From Geosiphon pyriformis (taxonomy: Eukaryota > Glomeromycota > Glomeromycetes > Archaeosporales > Geosiphonaceae): a stretch of DNA of 64,000 nucleotides. Below are positions 1-11,311 of the stretch, piece by piece. Numbering within the stretch: the stretch's first letter is position 1; every line of letters starts with the position of its first letter. Both the position numbers and the translations under genes were made by a program. The notes under the pieces are model-generated. The model saw only the letters and a program-made list of their open reading frames with translations. It was not told the DNA's origin and searched no databases. Location: NCBI GenBank assembly GCA_016748015.1, contig JAAOMT010000470.1:175788-239787 (forward strand). Reading direction: 5' to 3'.

Positions 1-242
1 ACAACTTATCCACACAGGCCCGAGCCATATACCAAATACACACAACATTTCAGGATAAACCAGAAATATTGCTCAACAAAGCAATAGATATGGTTACCAG
101 TAATCAATTGGGAAAGATCACTAATGCTCAATTTGAAAAATTACAGACCCAAATAACACAAGTAATTCTCGAAAATAAAATCTAAGAAATACTTCAAGAG
201 GGGGAATTAAATGAGTTGGATTTCAATAGAGCTCAATATTAA
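1..242 (+). pseudogene. ORF3 C-terminal part of element Z
   Basis: Frame 3 reads as the C-terminal 80 codons of the protein encoded after integrase in these elements. It contains TNAQFEKLQTQITQVILE and ends LDFNRAQY-stop (TAA at 240-242), matching the ends in E (LDFDGAQY) and B (DFDEAQY). One in-frame TAA at 183-185 looks like a CAA-to-TAA change compared with E. The function is unknown. There is no membrane segment, so it does not look like an envelope protein. The start lies outside the window. Confidence 0.6.
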
Positions 243-255
243 AAGGAGGGAATAA
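241..255 (+). other. Polypurine tract of element Z
   Basis: A purine run, AAAAGGAGGGAATAA, lies directly before the LTR start TGTTAC and overlaps the stop codon of ORF3. This is where plus-strand DNA synthesis is primed in LTR retroelements. The same box precedes the 3' LTR in B, D, E and F. Confidence 0.8.
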
Positions 256-1128
256 TGTTACTCATAGAAATATAGGAAATATATTAGCATAATTATTAGC
301 CAATCAGAAGTAGGCATAGTAAATGTGAAATTCCAGGATTCCTCTCAGAAATTTCAGGATTCCAAGAATTTCAGAATTCCCTAACAAAGAATTGCAGGAT
401 TCCAGAATTCCAGGATTTCTTTTATAGAAATTGCAAGATTTCATGAATTCCAGGATTCCTGTCGTGAAGAATTAAGGAATTAAGGAATCTCAATTATGTA
501 TATATAGCAGTAGTATTAGAAACAGAAAAGACAGAATCAATATAACAGAACTCTTAGTCTAAAAACACAATCATCAAATAAATAATTATTCTATATCACA
601 ACCCACTCTCCACTATCAACACTTCATGTTAATAGTAATTGATACTTAATCATGCTAGAACAATAGCTCTTGATCATGGCTATTGACAGGATATTAACAT
701 ACCAAATTGTCTTGATTTATTGTCTCTATTTCTCTTTATTTTCTTTTCTTTATTTTATTTTCTTTCTTTTTTTGATTTTGTTGTTGTATACTAATTGATT
801 AAAAAATTAAGCACTGAGTTATTGGCATCAAAAATAGTCTGATAAAAGACCCAGAAATAAGGGTAGAATTTTATATATTATTGGATAGCTTACCAGAAGA
901 GCACGACTGCCAGACTAAATTCAGCCACCATGCTGAGAAAGAAATTGGGAAAACTCTTGAGAAAAATACATCTACTATTGACACTATTGAATCTTTGTTT
1001 GTTATACAAAGAACTCCATTAAAACCTTCAGATACAACACTTGCAGAACATTATCAATGGAAATAGCTTTGAGCACCAAGTTATGGGTTTGTTATTTAAT
1101 TCAACAGCAAAAATAATCATCTGTAACA
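256..1128 (+). repeat. 3' LTR of element Z (873 bp)
   Basis: It begins TGTTACTCATAG and ends ATCTGTAACA, short inverted termini seen in all the LTRs of this type. It matches the LTRs of A, B and E along its length. The 61-codon reading frame inside it (881-1066) is not a gene. The four bases after it, GTGG, should be one copy of the target duplication; the other copy is off the left edge. Confidence 0.88.
328..507 (+). promoter_or_regulatory. U3 repeat array and TATA-like box of LTR Z
   Basis: Degenerate copies of AGGATTCC / GGAATTCC and their complements crowd about 328-480. A TATA-like GTATATATAG follows at 498-507. The same arrangement occurs in the LTRs of A (array about 7380-7540, TATA 7351-7360), B (TATA 8991-9000 and 28061-28070) and E (37193-37203 and 54355-54363). 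Some units resemble heat-shock half-sites (TTCnnGAA). That is only a resemblance. Confidence 0.5.
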
Positions 1129-2080
1129 GTGGTTAAGCCAGTTTGGAAAAATTCTGGATAAAGTAGTGATAATATTTAGCAAATCCTAAGAATGCTCTTA
1201 ATTCTGTAAAATTTATTAGTACTGAAAAATATTTGATTATCTTAATTTTATTTGGATCTGTTTTAATGCCATTTTTGCTTATAACATGTTCCAAGAATTT
1301 CAATTTTGTTTTGCCAAAGAAGCATTTGGTTGCATTCAGTTTTAATCCAGCTTTTTTTAGTCTCTTAAACACTTGCTGTAAATAATAAAGATGATCATCA
1401 AATGTTTTTGAGAACACATTGGTGTTATCCAAATACATGACTACTGATTTTCATATTAGTTCAGTGTAAATAATCTCTATTAGCTATTGGAATATGGTTA
1501 AGACATTGGTTAAGTTAAATGGCATTACTTCAAACTCAAAATTTCTTTCTTTGGTTGTAAAAACAGTTTTTTCTTTATCTTCTGATTTTATGGCTATTTG
1601 TCAATAACTACTGTTTAGATCTAATGTTGAAAACTATTTTTTTCTTCTGAAAGCATCAAATAATTCTTGAATCCATGGAATTGGATAACCATCTCCATGA
1701 ATAACACTATTGAGTTTTCTATAATCTACACAAAAGCAGATTTTTCTATTTTTCTTCCAAATTAGTACTATTGGTAATGATTATAAACTCATTAATAATT
1801 AAATTAACTCATTGTCTAATATTCAATTGATTTTTTGTCAGATGATTTCATAACTTGCTAATAGTACTTTGTATGCTTTTTGTTTAATTGGCATTGTATC
1901 TTCAGTCTTAATCTGGTGCTAGATGATATCAGTTCTGCCAAATTTGTTTTTACTGGCAAAGATGTTAGTAAAGTTGTTGAATAATATTTTGAGTTGCATA
2001 TGTTAGAATGAGTCTAAGTTTCTTAAGTTTATTTGTTCTAATTGTTCTGGTTAGAGCAAATAACATTTTTTTTGTCTATA
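1129..2080 (-). pseudogene. Reverse transcriptase of element A (truncated, dead)
   Basis: Reading leftward from about 1905 the RT motifs follow in order. The recognisable block VYLD-N-TNVFSKTFDDHL is followed by the thumb region (LKLNATKCFFGKTKLKFLEHV). The catalytic box is YLDN rather than YLDD, so the second metal-binding aspartate is lost by one G-to-A change. Several stops and shifts interrupt it upstream. Element Z cuts it just before RNase H. Positions 1950-2080 are the linker leading from the dUTPase side. Confidence 0.75.
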
Positions 2081-2116
2081 TATTGTTTGTAATGTGATAT
2101 CCACATATCTGCATAG

Positions 2117-2870
2117 TTATGGAAAATCTGAAATGGTGCTTAGTAGTTGGTTTTCAATTTTAGTGCTTAAGTATCCAATGGTAATTCTCTTTGGTATTTT
2201 AATGAGGTCTCCAATTGTATTGTAAATAGAAATTTTAATGTGTTTATGACTTTTAGCCAGTATATAGAAATTGGTAATAGCAATCTTTTCTGATTTATAA
2301 TTAATAGTTTCTGCTTCAAAAATTTGGAGTTGATCTCTCATTTTTTTTCTATAACTATTAAATACTGGTCATATGGTGAAATGAAAATTGATTAACAGGT
2401 AGAGATAATTTTTCTTTTGTTAATAACTTTTTTCTCTGCCATATTAATTGGTATATCTATTCAATTTATGAATCCAAATCCACTTATCCTTCTTGTTGTC
2501 ATTCCTAATTTCTCTTTATTTTTCACTAATACTAGCTGAGCTATTTTAACCAGAAATAAGAATATTGCCTGTGCTATTTTTTTATTTGGTTCAATCATAT
2601 AAGTTTTTTCTAAATTATTTTGTAGCATTGCAATAATATTTCCTATATATTCTGCATTAATTATTCCTCCTTTTATATTAATTCTCTTTTTTGCTAAACT
2701 ACTTTTAGATGCTAATTGAATTATTGTGATTACTGAGATTTTTAGTATTACTTTTAAATCAATACAGATGCATAAATGTGGTTCCAATTATATGGCATTT
2801 TTTTGGGATATCTAAAATCAAATTCTGTATTAATATTATATACATATTCTGGCATAATACCTTCATTATT
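2117..2870 (-). pseudogene. dUTPase domain and following linker of element A
   Basis: The fragment 2461-2870 carries trimeric dUTPase motifs: NTEFDFRYP (motif 1, normally DAGYDL), SKSSLAKK (motif 2), GGIINAEYIGNI (motif 3, normally GxIDxxYxG), KKIAQAIFLF (motif 4) and a damaged motif 5 (RISGFGF). The catalytic Asp of motif 3 is replaced by Asn, so it should be inactive. Positions 2117-2341 hold the beta-rich linker with IKISIYNT..IPKRITIGYLSTKIE, conserved between dUTPase and RT in all copies. Confidence 0.7.
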
Positions 2871-2989
2871 ATTGCTGAACCATTTGAGTTTTTGCTCTTT
2901 TAAAAGATCAGGAAGCATGATATATTGTTTTGAGTTTGAATCAGAGTTTGAATCTTCACTGTTGTTATTGCCATATTGAACAAAGCTGG

Positions 2990-3960
2990 AACCATTATTA
3001 TTATTATTATTGTTTAAGTTTGAATTGCAATTAAGTGGCAATTCTGATTTTGTTTTACATCTGCTAATTGGTTTTTCTTTTTTTGGGATTATGTAGATTA
3101 TACATAGTAGTAGATTGTAAATGAGATTACAATTATTACAATATTAAAAGTTACATGGAATTAAACAATAGTTACATAGTCAAATGTTTAACTCTTCTAA
3201 GCACTGTTCTTGCTTTTTTTGTGCAAATGCCAGGTTTTGATAATGTTCATGAAAGTGCTTGGGATTATTTTTGACATTATTAAAGATGTTAAAAGTAAAG
3301 ATGTATTCTGGTTTGAATAGTGTAAATAGATTATTCTTAATTTTTAGCAGTTCATTGAGAAAAGCATTTTTGATTTTGGTGTTTGTCATTCTTCAGATTT
3401 TATGTTTATTGTATAAATAGTTTTTTAGGTATCATAGTGCTTATTTCTAAATGTTATTAATTGGAGTCTTTTTTTATATTCAATTGTTGATTAAAATTAT
3501 GTACTAACACATTTTGTCACATATTTTTCCTTATTCAGAAATGTCATTCCATATTTTTTTATTGGAAAAAATCATTCTATACATGAGACAAAACTTATTG
3601 TCCCATTTATTTTGTTGCTTTGGTTATCTAAAATGTTCAAAGACATATGGTTGACAATAATATTTCATTATCATGGGCCATTTTTTGTTGTTACCACAGC
3701 ATGCACCCATTGTTGACAATTTTTTGCCACAATCAACACAAATTAATTTGGGTCGACAATAGTTTGATTGTGATTGAATAATAGTAGTATATGGTATATA
3801 TGTAGAGATAGTTGCTTGGAATTTGTTTTTTTCTCTTTTTTTTTTTTTTTCTTCTCAGATAGGTACTAGTGGTAATTTGTTGTGTTTTTTTTCAGCCCAT
3901 AATACCTAATATGTTTCCCAAGTAGGTTTTTCTTCTTTTTTCTCAAACTCAATTAGTGGC
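2990..3960 (-). pseudogene. Cysteine-rich domain of element A (remnant)
   Basis: This lies between protease and dUTPase. Short matches to the better copies in E, F and G survive: the C..C....C..C cluster near 3110-3180, the helical stretch around 3230-3400, and Cys pairs near 3690-3740. Many stops interrupt it. The family is not one I recognise; see the copy in G for the layout. Confidence 0.5.
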
Positions 3961-4019
3961 TGTTTATTGGTAATGGTCTTGAAATAACCACAAATGACTG
4001 GTACTTGAATGTTCTAACT

Positions 4020-4500
4020 GTTTTGGCTTAGTTGTAATTCCTGGGTATTTTAGTCAAACATGGCATTAGTTTTGGATAGCCAGTCATTACCAATGAGAAC
4101 TTGATACTGTGTGGCTTCTATGATAAGAACTTTTATAAATGTGACAATATTATTGACTTTAAATAAGAAGTCATTAATCTTGCCAATAAGAGTTTTAGTT
4201 GCTTTATTGGCTGTAATAATTTTTGTGCTAACAGCATAATTAACTTGGTAACCTAATTGATTCATGAACTATCATGTAATAATACTATCTATTAACTCAC
4301 TATTGAGAATCAGTTTAATAAACTGGCCATCAACTTTGGTGTTGGTGTATATTGTGATAATGGGCTTGGTATTTAGAACAGTTCTACTGAATAATAGTGT
4401 TTCTAATGGAGTTTCTATTTCAAAGAGAAATATTGTGATGAGAAATTTATCTTTTATAATGGTTGTTAGTAAAATGTTGGTAAGTGTTTGTTTCTAATTA
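4020..4500 (-). pseudogene. Retropepsin-like protease of element A
   Basis: The block FIKLILNSELIDSIIT at about 4270-4330 aligns with QSIKLILDSGSAGSIIT in B. The active-site Asp-Ser-Gly has become Asn-Ser-Glu, so it is dead. Downstream, 4050-4265 encodes NQLGYQVN...KVLIIEATQYQVLIGNDWLSKTNAMFD, the conserved C-terminal part of this protease. Retropepsins work as dimers and cut the gag-pol polyprotein. Confidence 0.7.
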
Positions 4501-4639
4501 GTTTCTGGTTTGTTGGATTGAATGTTTTCTGGAGTAACTAGAAGACTTAAATAGTTCTGGAAATTTGGGTTTTAGTTATACCCAGTACTTAAATTCCACT
4601 AATGGAATTCTGATGGCTGACTAGATGAACTAGAAATCA

Positions 4640-6637
4640 ATTAGTACATTACTATTACCGATCTTTAATTTTGCTGTGTATATGTAATTTTCAGTTTTTG
4701 GTTTTTAGATGACATTTAAGCTGAGTTCTATGGTGGTGTTGAAATAGATTGGGTTTGATAAATTACTTGTGGCTGTGGTTAATAAATAACTGGGGCTGAG
4801 ATTTGATAAATTAGAAGTGTGTATATTAGTTGTTGTGTTATTAATATGTAATAAAGTTGATATTGATTTAATTTAAGAAATAATTCAGAGTTTAAAACTG
4901 ACAATTGAGGTTTTAATACTGGTTTTTTGATCATTAATTATTGATTCTGGTGTGACAATTTATTTTTACATGGCTTTGTTTTTCACAATTGTAGCAAACA
5001 TACATTTCTGATTGCCATGGTTGATTTGTTACTAATAATAGACATAATTAATTCTAAAATTGATTTGTGTTTCTCTGTTTTTTATGATATTGTAATGGCT
5101 GATAAATTGCTTGATTGTTGTTGTTAGCTAAGTATCTTTCTAATTTCTGGTTGATTGACTTATTGAATTGCCTCAGTTTTGAATTCAATTCAAATGATCC
5201 ATTTATTACTAAGTTTATGACTTGGGTATAGTTGGCTTCTAATTTAGTTGATTCAAAGTCTCTGATATGATTGATTGCAACTTAAAGTGTATTTGGGTGC
5301 ATTAGACGTATTTATTGCAATAAACTATAGTGTAAGTCTTAGATAAATTGATTCAAGATCTGTAACACTGTAAAATAGTCAGCTTTAATTGTCTAGATCT
5401 AGCACAAATTTCTGTGGAAGTGTCCTAAATAAATAGTGACTGCTTTAGTATCTCCTTGCTTAATAATAGTAAAGCTAATAATTAAGCAATTGATGCTATT
5501 ATAATTGTTAAAATATTGTAGAAATACAACTTTGAACATGTTAAAATCTTGGGATTATTTTATAAGATTTTAATATCATAAATCGGCTGTATCTTAGAAA
5601 AAATATGGAATTGTTTGAAGAACTTTGGTGTCATTTCAATTATTAGCTGCAATTGCTTTGGCAATGTTATTTAACTATGCTTGGGCATTATTCTCTTTGT
5701 CAGTGAATTTTTTGATTTTGGCAATTGGTATATAAGTCATTGGTTGTGGTTGTGGTGGTAGTTGTGGTGGTGGTTGGAGTTGTAGTTATTGTTGATAAGT
5801 GACTATTAGTGCAATGGATAGAGGATTGATCATGATTACTAAAAGTAAGTTCTGAAAAACAATAGAAGCTGGGTTTGAATGATTTGGGTTTTGCTGAGTT
5901 GGAACAATCAGAGTTTGAATTTCTGGGTTTTCTGGAATTGAGTTTTGATTATTAACTTCCCAATTACTATCTTCTTCTTCTTCTGAATTAGTTATTTCAC
6001 AAGGACTAGCAGCTCCAAAATCGAGTTGAGGTGGTGGAAATTGAAATTCTAATAGCATAGGTAATTACAACTTAAATCCTTTAAAGTAATTGTTATAAGT
6101 TTCTAATAAATTGGCTTTTTTTTGTTGGCTTTGAAACATGATTTTTGCTGCTGATGTTTTTGCTGTTAATGTGGACACATCTGCTAATGTAATGTTGATG
6201 GTATTCCCTGATATATGATGATATAATAGGTAAATGAGTGAAATTACTCTTGGTTTCTTTTAAGTAGATGATTGTATGTTTTTTGGTGTTCTTGTTAGTG
6301 TTTATAATTTTTCTTTGTTTTTGTCTGCAAAGATAATAGGAAATTTTTGTCTGGTGTGTTTTTCAATTTTTTTATTAATTTCCATAATTATTGGGACAAA
6401 CAAATAATTTTGTGAAAGAGTGGTGTTTTGAAATAATTCACTATAAAAATTGGTAAATGCTGTTTTCAGATTTTTTTGATCTTCTAAATGAGATTTGATC
6501 CTTTTATTGATGTAAAAATTGAAGATTAACTCTGCTGGCCAATGATTACTTGTTAATTCTAGGTAAAGTTGATAGTGTTAGAATAAAGCTTTCATAAATC
6601 TTAAGTGGTTTGCCTCTGTTACTTCTAATTCTGCTAC
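4640..6637 (-). pseudogene. Gag of element A (degenerate)
   Basis: A CCHC zinc knuckle, CYNCEKQSHVKINC, lies at 4955-4996 and marks the nucleocapsid end. The N-terminal gag block, with AELIFNFYINKRI, is at about 6480-6640. A stretch at 5786-6058 encodes an acidic, Pro/Gln-rich linker. The frame reaches back to GTAGCAGAA near 6637 with no ATG before the conserved block; E has GTG at this position. Many stops are present. Confidence 0.7.
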
Positions 6638-6683
6638 TGTTTTGGATGATTGTTGTTGATATTGGTTCTTTGTTAAATTATAT

Positions 6684-6699
6684 CTCACAGGAAGCACCA
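6684..6699 (-). other. Primer-binding site of element A
   Basis: Two bases inside the 5' LTR, the sense strand reads TGGTGCTTCCTGTGAG. This would pair with a tRNA 3' end finishing ...AAGCACCA. I cannot say which tRNA. The PBS differs somewhat in every element (B TGGTGCTTCTTG, E TGGTGTTCCCTG, C/G TGGTGCTCTC, F TGGTGAACCC). Confidence 0.65.
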
Positions 6700-6701
6700 A
6701 A

Positions 6702-7613
6702 TATTACAGGTGATTATTTGGAGTCTGAAACAAATAACAAACTCATAACTTGATGCTTAATAACTAATGTGAGTTGATAATTTCTAAAGATTTTCATATC
6801 TGAAGATTTTCATACTTAAAAGTTTTGGTAAAGTTTTTTGTATAATAGACAGAAATTTAATAGTGGTTTTTAGTAGTCTTCTGAAATCGCAATTTTGTCA
6901 ATTTTTTTCTCAGCTTGATGGCCAGCAATTCTTTGGTAAGTAATTTTTAAATTTAAGTATTTATCCTCTCACAGAAGTTTTTTATTAGACAATCTTTAAT
7001 ATCAATAACTCAGTGTTTAATTTTTAATCAATTAGTATACAACAAACAAAAAATAAAGAAAAAAATAAAATCAAAACATAAAAAAATTTGGCCAAGGTAA
7101 TTTAAAAATTAGTATTCTGTCAATAGCTATGATCAAGTACTATTGATTTAGTATAGTTAAGTATTAATATTTATCAACATGAGTTGTTAATAAGGAAAAA
7201 ATAAATTGTAATGGTAACAAGTATTTTATTGATATTTGATATATCTACTTCAAATCATAGAATACTATTGTATAATAGAATGGATAGGAAGTTAGAATGG
7301 AAGATTTTTAAAAAAACTAAGAATCTTTCTTTCTGTTTCTAATATTACTACTATATATACATAAATTTTATTATATAAGATTCCTTGAATTTTTTAATTT
7401 TCTAGCCAGGAATCCTGGAATTCTTGAAATCTTGTAATTCCTTGAAAAAAATCCTGGAATTCTGGAATCTTGCAATTTTTTATACTGGAATCCTGTAATT
7501 GCAAGAATCTTGCAATTTCTCTGAGAAAAATCTTGAAATTCTACTTTTATTGTGTCTTATTTTGATTGACTACTTTGTACTAATATATAATTTTTATATT
7601 CTATAAGTAACAA
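6702..7613 (-). repeat. 5' LTR of element A (912 bp)
   Basis: On the plus strand it runs from TATTACAGGTGA (canonical TGTTACAG with one G-to-A change) to CTATAAGTAACA. It matches the LTRs of B, E and Z. A TATA-like box at 7351-7360 follows, in sense, the AGGATTCC-like array at about 7380-7540. ATAC at 7614-7617 should be one copy of the target duplication; the other is outside the window. Confidence 0.85.
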
Positions 7614-8162
7614 TACACAACAAAAAACTTTTGAAGAATCTTTGATTTTTTCTTTGCATTTTTGGCATTCTAATACTAATTTTTTTGATGGCCATTTTCC
7701 TCATTCTATTAATACTTGTTTAATTTTTTTAGGCAATTTTCAAAGTTTTTTATCTAAATATGTTTTTGGAAAGATTATTGATTATAATTGATTATCTAAT
7801 CCAAAAGAAATATCTTGCATTAATGATTGCTTTCTACTTGGACTTAAATTTATCTTGCTTGCAATTAAAGCATTTTTACTAAATGTTACATGATTAGAAC
7901 TATTATTAAAAACAAATATAGCTGTACAATCTGGATATAATTTCTCAAAAATTAGAATTGCTTTATATTTAATTTGTTTAAAAAGATGGTTTGCTGTTTA
8001 ATAATTATCTTGATTTATATTAGATTGTAAATAGTATTGTATTTTTTTTGGTATATTAGAATAGTTTTTTATATTATTTTGTTGTAAATATAAACATTTA
8101 TCAATTTTAGTTAGAAATTTACTGACCATAATTGATTTTCTATTTTCTTTTTTTCTTAGTGG
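7614..8162 (-). pseudogene. DDE transposase-like gene, central part (host of the nested insertions)
   Basis: The minus strand reads in one frame through 183 codons, with only four stops. Recognisable blocks are LRKKENRKSIMVSKFLT, an aspartate-site block TAIFVFNNSSNH (family norm DNSxNH), NALIASKINLSPSRKQSLMQ, and GKWPSKKLVLECQKCKEK. These are features of a DDE (Tc1/mariner-IS630-like) transposase-related family that is repeated in fungal genomes. The 5' part of the same gene is at 55955-56552. It is cut by D at 8163 and by A at 7613. DN to NN and several stops fit G-to-A and C-to-T decay. Assignment is by recalled family motifs only. Confidence 0.62.
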
Positions 8163-8370
8163 TGTTACAAGTGATTATTTGGGGTCTTAAATTAAATAAC
8201 AAATCTGTAACTTGGTGCTAATAGCTAATACAATTATTATAATCTGAAGATTTTGGTTGTCTGAAAATTTTGGTTAAGTTTTTTGTATAATAGACAGAGA
8301 TTCAATAGTTGTTTTTAGTAGCCTTCTGAAATCGCAATTTTCTCAATTTTTTTCTTAGCTTGGTGGCTGG
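8163..8370 (-). repeat. 3' LTR of element D, left fragment
   Basis: It starts TGTTACAAGTGATTATTTGG and stops at ...GGTGGCTGG, where B begins. The rest of the LTR resumes at 28314 (CTGGCAATTC...). The fragment matches the first 200 bases of the 5' LTR of D at 55108. Confidence 0.85.
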
Positions 8371-9190
8371 TATTACAGGTAATTATTTGGGGTCTCAAAG
8401 CAAATAACAAATTCATAACTTGGTGCTCAATTGATATACCAATGTTAATTACTGAAGATGGTTTGTATCTGAAGATGTTAGATAAGTTCTTTGTATAATG
8501 AACAGAGAATTAATAGTTGTTTTCAGTAGCCTCCTGAAATCACAATTCTATCAATTTTTTTTTGGCTTGGTGGTCAGCAATCCTCTGGTAAGTAATTTAT
8601 AATTCTTATACATGTTCTACTCACTTGCAGAGGTCTTTTACCAGGCAATCCTTGATGTCAATAATTCAGCACTTAATCCTTAATCAATTTAGTAAACCAC
8701 AAAAAGAGATAATGATAAAACAAAATAAAAAAAAATAAAGAAAATAAAGAAATAAGCCAAGGCAATTTTGTTAAAGTTAGTATTTTGTCAATAGCCATAA
8801 TCAAGAGTTATTGTTCTAGTGTGGTTAAGTATGAATTTCTATCAACATGAAGTATTGATAGTGGAAAGTGGATTAAGATAGTGAATAATTATTTATTGAT
8901 ATTTGTAATGTAAAAGGTTGCTTAGATCAAATCTAAACTGAGAAGTCTCTAACTAAAGGATTCTGCTCTTTTCTATTTCTATTACTACTGTTATATATAC
9001 ATATTTGAAATTCCTCAATTTCTTAATTTTTCACACCAAGAATCCTTTGCAATTCCTTGTACAAGAATCCTGAAATTTCTGGAATTCTGCAATTCTTCTT
9101 GAGAAAAATCCTGAAATTTTACATTTACTACAATTATTTCTGATTGGTTAATTTATGTGCTAATATACTTCCTATGTTCTATAAGTAACA
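8371..9190 (-). repeat. 3' LTR of element B (820 bp)
   Basis: It runs TATTACAGGTAATT to CTATAAGTAACA and pairs with 27440-28313. The TATA-like box is at 8991-9000. It is shorter than the partner, chiefly because of small deletions in the GGAATCC-type array. Confidence 0.87.
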
Positions 9191-9204
9191 TTATTTTCTC
9201 TTTT

Positions 9205-9843
9205 TTAATATTGAGCTTCATCAAAATCTCCCAAATTTCCTAACTCTAATTCTTTGTCTTTGAGTATTTCTTGAACTTTTTTTTCGAGAATTACTTGAAT
9301 TATTTTGTTTTGTAATTTTTTAAATTGGGTGTTGGTTATTTTTTCCATTTGGTTAACTGTAATAAAGTCCATTTCTGGATTAAGTAAAATTTCCAGTTTG
9401 TCTTAGAATCCAGCATGCAATCTATAGATGGTTCTTGCTTGTGTTGTTAGATTGTTTTTTTCCATAAATTGTTTTAATTGTTGCAGTATTGTTGTGTTGA
9501 ATAATTGTTTTGTTTTATCTGTATATAAGTTCTGAATATTCAAGTGTTATCCCAAGTGGAAATAACAAAAGTTTCTTGGAAATTCGTGTATTCACTATTT
9601 CCATGTTTCTTTGATCAACTCTTAATATGTGGTAATACTTGTTGGTTCTTCTATTGCTAATTTTATTTTCAGAACCCTTTTGTTGATAGTGTTTTCTGTT
9701 TTTCTTTGACTTTTGTATTTGGGTATCTTTCTGGTATCTTGGTATTGAATGGTTTGTTGGTTGATAGTAATTTCTATATTCTGTTTTTGAATCAGTTGGA
9801 AGATTTGTTGTATTAGTAAGTGCATGTTGTTAGTGATTTCCAT
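9205..9843 (-). pseudogene. ORF3 of element B, unknown protein in the env position
   Basis: It begins MEITNNMHLLIQQIFQLIQ (ATG at 9843) and, 213 codons later in the same frame, ends DFDEAQY-stop (TAA 9205-9207), abutting the polypurine tract. A handful of stops interrupt it. Conserved blocks shared with E and C are IEITINQQTIQY near the N-terminus, CYFHLG, LFNTTILQQLKQF, NLTTQARTIYRL and ITNTQFKKLQNKIIQVILE. It is hydrophilic, with no signal peptide or membrane segment, so it is not an envelope protein. I recognise no family. It lies 54 bases after the integrase stop, in the same frame. Confidence 0.6.
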
Positions 9844-9897
9844 TTTTCTAAAGTCTTCTATTGCATCTACTATGTTTTTATATTCTCTTTTTATTGT

Positions 9898-11281
9898 TCA
9901 ATTTTACGTATTCAGTCCAATGATTATAATTGGTTCCAGATCTTGTGGAATCTCCTCTGATTGAACTAGTATTCTCTATACTCCTAATTGTGGAATATTA
10001 CTGATAGATGGTGACACTATATGGTAATATGATTTCAGTTAATTACTATGTGCTGTTTTGGCTAAGATTTTGTTGTTCCATCTTAATTTATAAGCTCTAT
10101 TTCCAAGAATTTTTTCTATGTAAAATGGTTTGTCTCATTTGGGGTTAAATTTTCCACTCCATTGTTTTTCTGCTTTAATATGATGTAAAAGTACTTTGTC
10201 TCCAATTATGAATTCAACTGGTTTATTTGGTAGTTGGTTATTGTGTCTTTCTTTTTGTTTTTCTTGTGATTTTTAAATGTTATCAGCTGCTTTTCATCAT
10301 TTGTTTTCTAGTGTTTCCATTAAGTCATATGTTTTTCTTAGCAACATTTCTTAAAAATTGTCTTCAATTATTGGTTTTGTTAGATAAGTGCTGACTTTTA
10401 TTTTAACTAGTAATATTGCTGTTCTACTATATACTAATTCAAATGATATTGCTTGTGTAGTGTCTTGCTTTATTGTCTAATAAGCAAATAATATTAATGG
10501 TATAATTAAGTCCCATTCATCCTGGTTTTTTTGGCTGATTTTGGCAATGGCTTTACACAATGTTCTATTAAACCTTTCAACTAACCCATTTGTTTGTGGA
10601 TGGTATAGTAATGATAATGGTCTTTTTATTCCAAATCTTTGACTTAATTCTGCCAATATTCTATTCACAAAATGAGTTCTCTAATCTGATAATATTTCTT
10701 TTGGATATTCATGTTAACATATTGAATCTTAATAAATAAATTTACCAATGGATTCTGCATCTACTCTTTGAATGGCTTTTTGCTTCTGGCTATTTTGTAA
10801 GATAATTCATGACTATTGCAATATATCTGTTGTCTCTGCTAGTGATTGTTAATAGTTTGACTAAGTCAATTCCAATATGGTTAAATGGTTGTCCCACTTT
10901 GATTGGTCTCAATGGTTCATTGGATTTTGTTCCACCTCTTCTTTGACAAGTATCACAATTTTGAACATATTAAATTATGTTTGGATACATTGATGGCCAA
11001 TAGTATCTTTTCTTGGTTTTTTCTATTGTTGCTTCTTTATGGAAATATCTTGCTGTTGGATCTGAGCGCATATTGAACAATATTGTCTCTTTCTCTGGTT
11101 CTGTGATTACTTTGGTTGGTTGATCTGGATTTCTTTTGTTCTTCTAGTAAAGTATATCTTAATGGTTAATAAAATATTTTGATTGTTGTTTTATGTTTCT
11201 TTGTTTTTTTTGAGATAATTTTTTCTTGAACAATTTGGTATTTATATAATGTTGGAGTTGTTGATATTTTTGTATATTCAT
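9898..11281 (-). pseudogene. Integrase of element B, separate ORF with its own ATG
   Basis: It starts MNIQKYQQLQHYI (ATG at 11281), 30 bases after the RNase H stop (TAA 11312-11314). An HHCC-like zinc domain follows, ending VQNCDTCQRRGG; the second His region is damaged (RSDPTARYFHKEA). The catalytic core has IGIDLVK at D1 and NGLVERFNRTLC with the catalytic Glu (10477-10668). The middle has stops and shifts. It ends at TGA 9898-9900 in the position conserved with D and E. Integrase inserts the cDNA; here it should generate 4-bp duplications. Confidence 0.72.
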
Positions 11282-11311
11282 CTTTTGTTATATTTTTGGA
11301 TTGAAATGTTC

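Larger units (their letters stand above)
1..1128 (+). mobile_element. Element Z: 3' end of a Ty3/gypsy-type LTR retrotransposon
   Basis: Only the 3' end lies in the window: the end of ORF3, a polypurine tract and a full LTR. It points opposite to its host, element A. The sequence right of the LTR, from 1129, reads straight into A's RNase H/RT junction. In element B the equivalent sequence (around 11810) continues uninterrupted, which shows that Z landed inside A. The LTR is of the same type as those of A, B and E. Confidence 0.88.
1129..7613 (-). mobile_element. Element A: Ty3/gypsy-type retrotransposon, 5' two-thirds
   Basis: From right to left it holds the 5' LTR, primer-binding site, gag, protease, cysteine-rich domain, dUTPase and RT. 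RT is cut at 1129 by element Z, and the 3' half lies off the left edge. It is inserted in the DDE pseudogene that resumes at 7614. It is heavily decayed, with frames broken every 200-300 bases, and is probably among the older insertions here. Confidence 0.88.

Noticed and set aside
881-1066. 61-codon plus-strand open frame
   Set aside because: It lies wholly in the LTR of Z and the matching stretch in other LTRs is not open.
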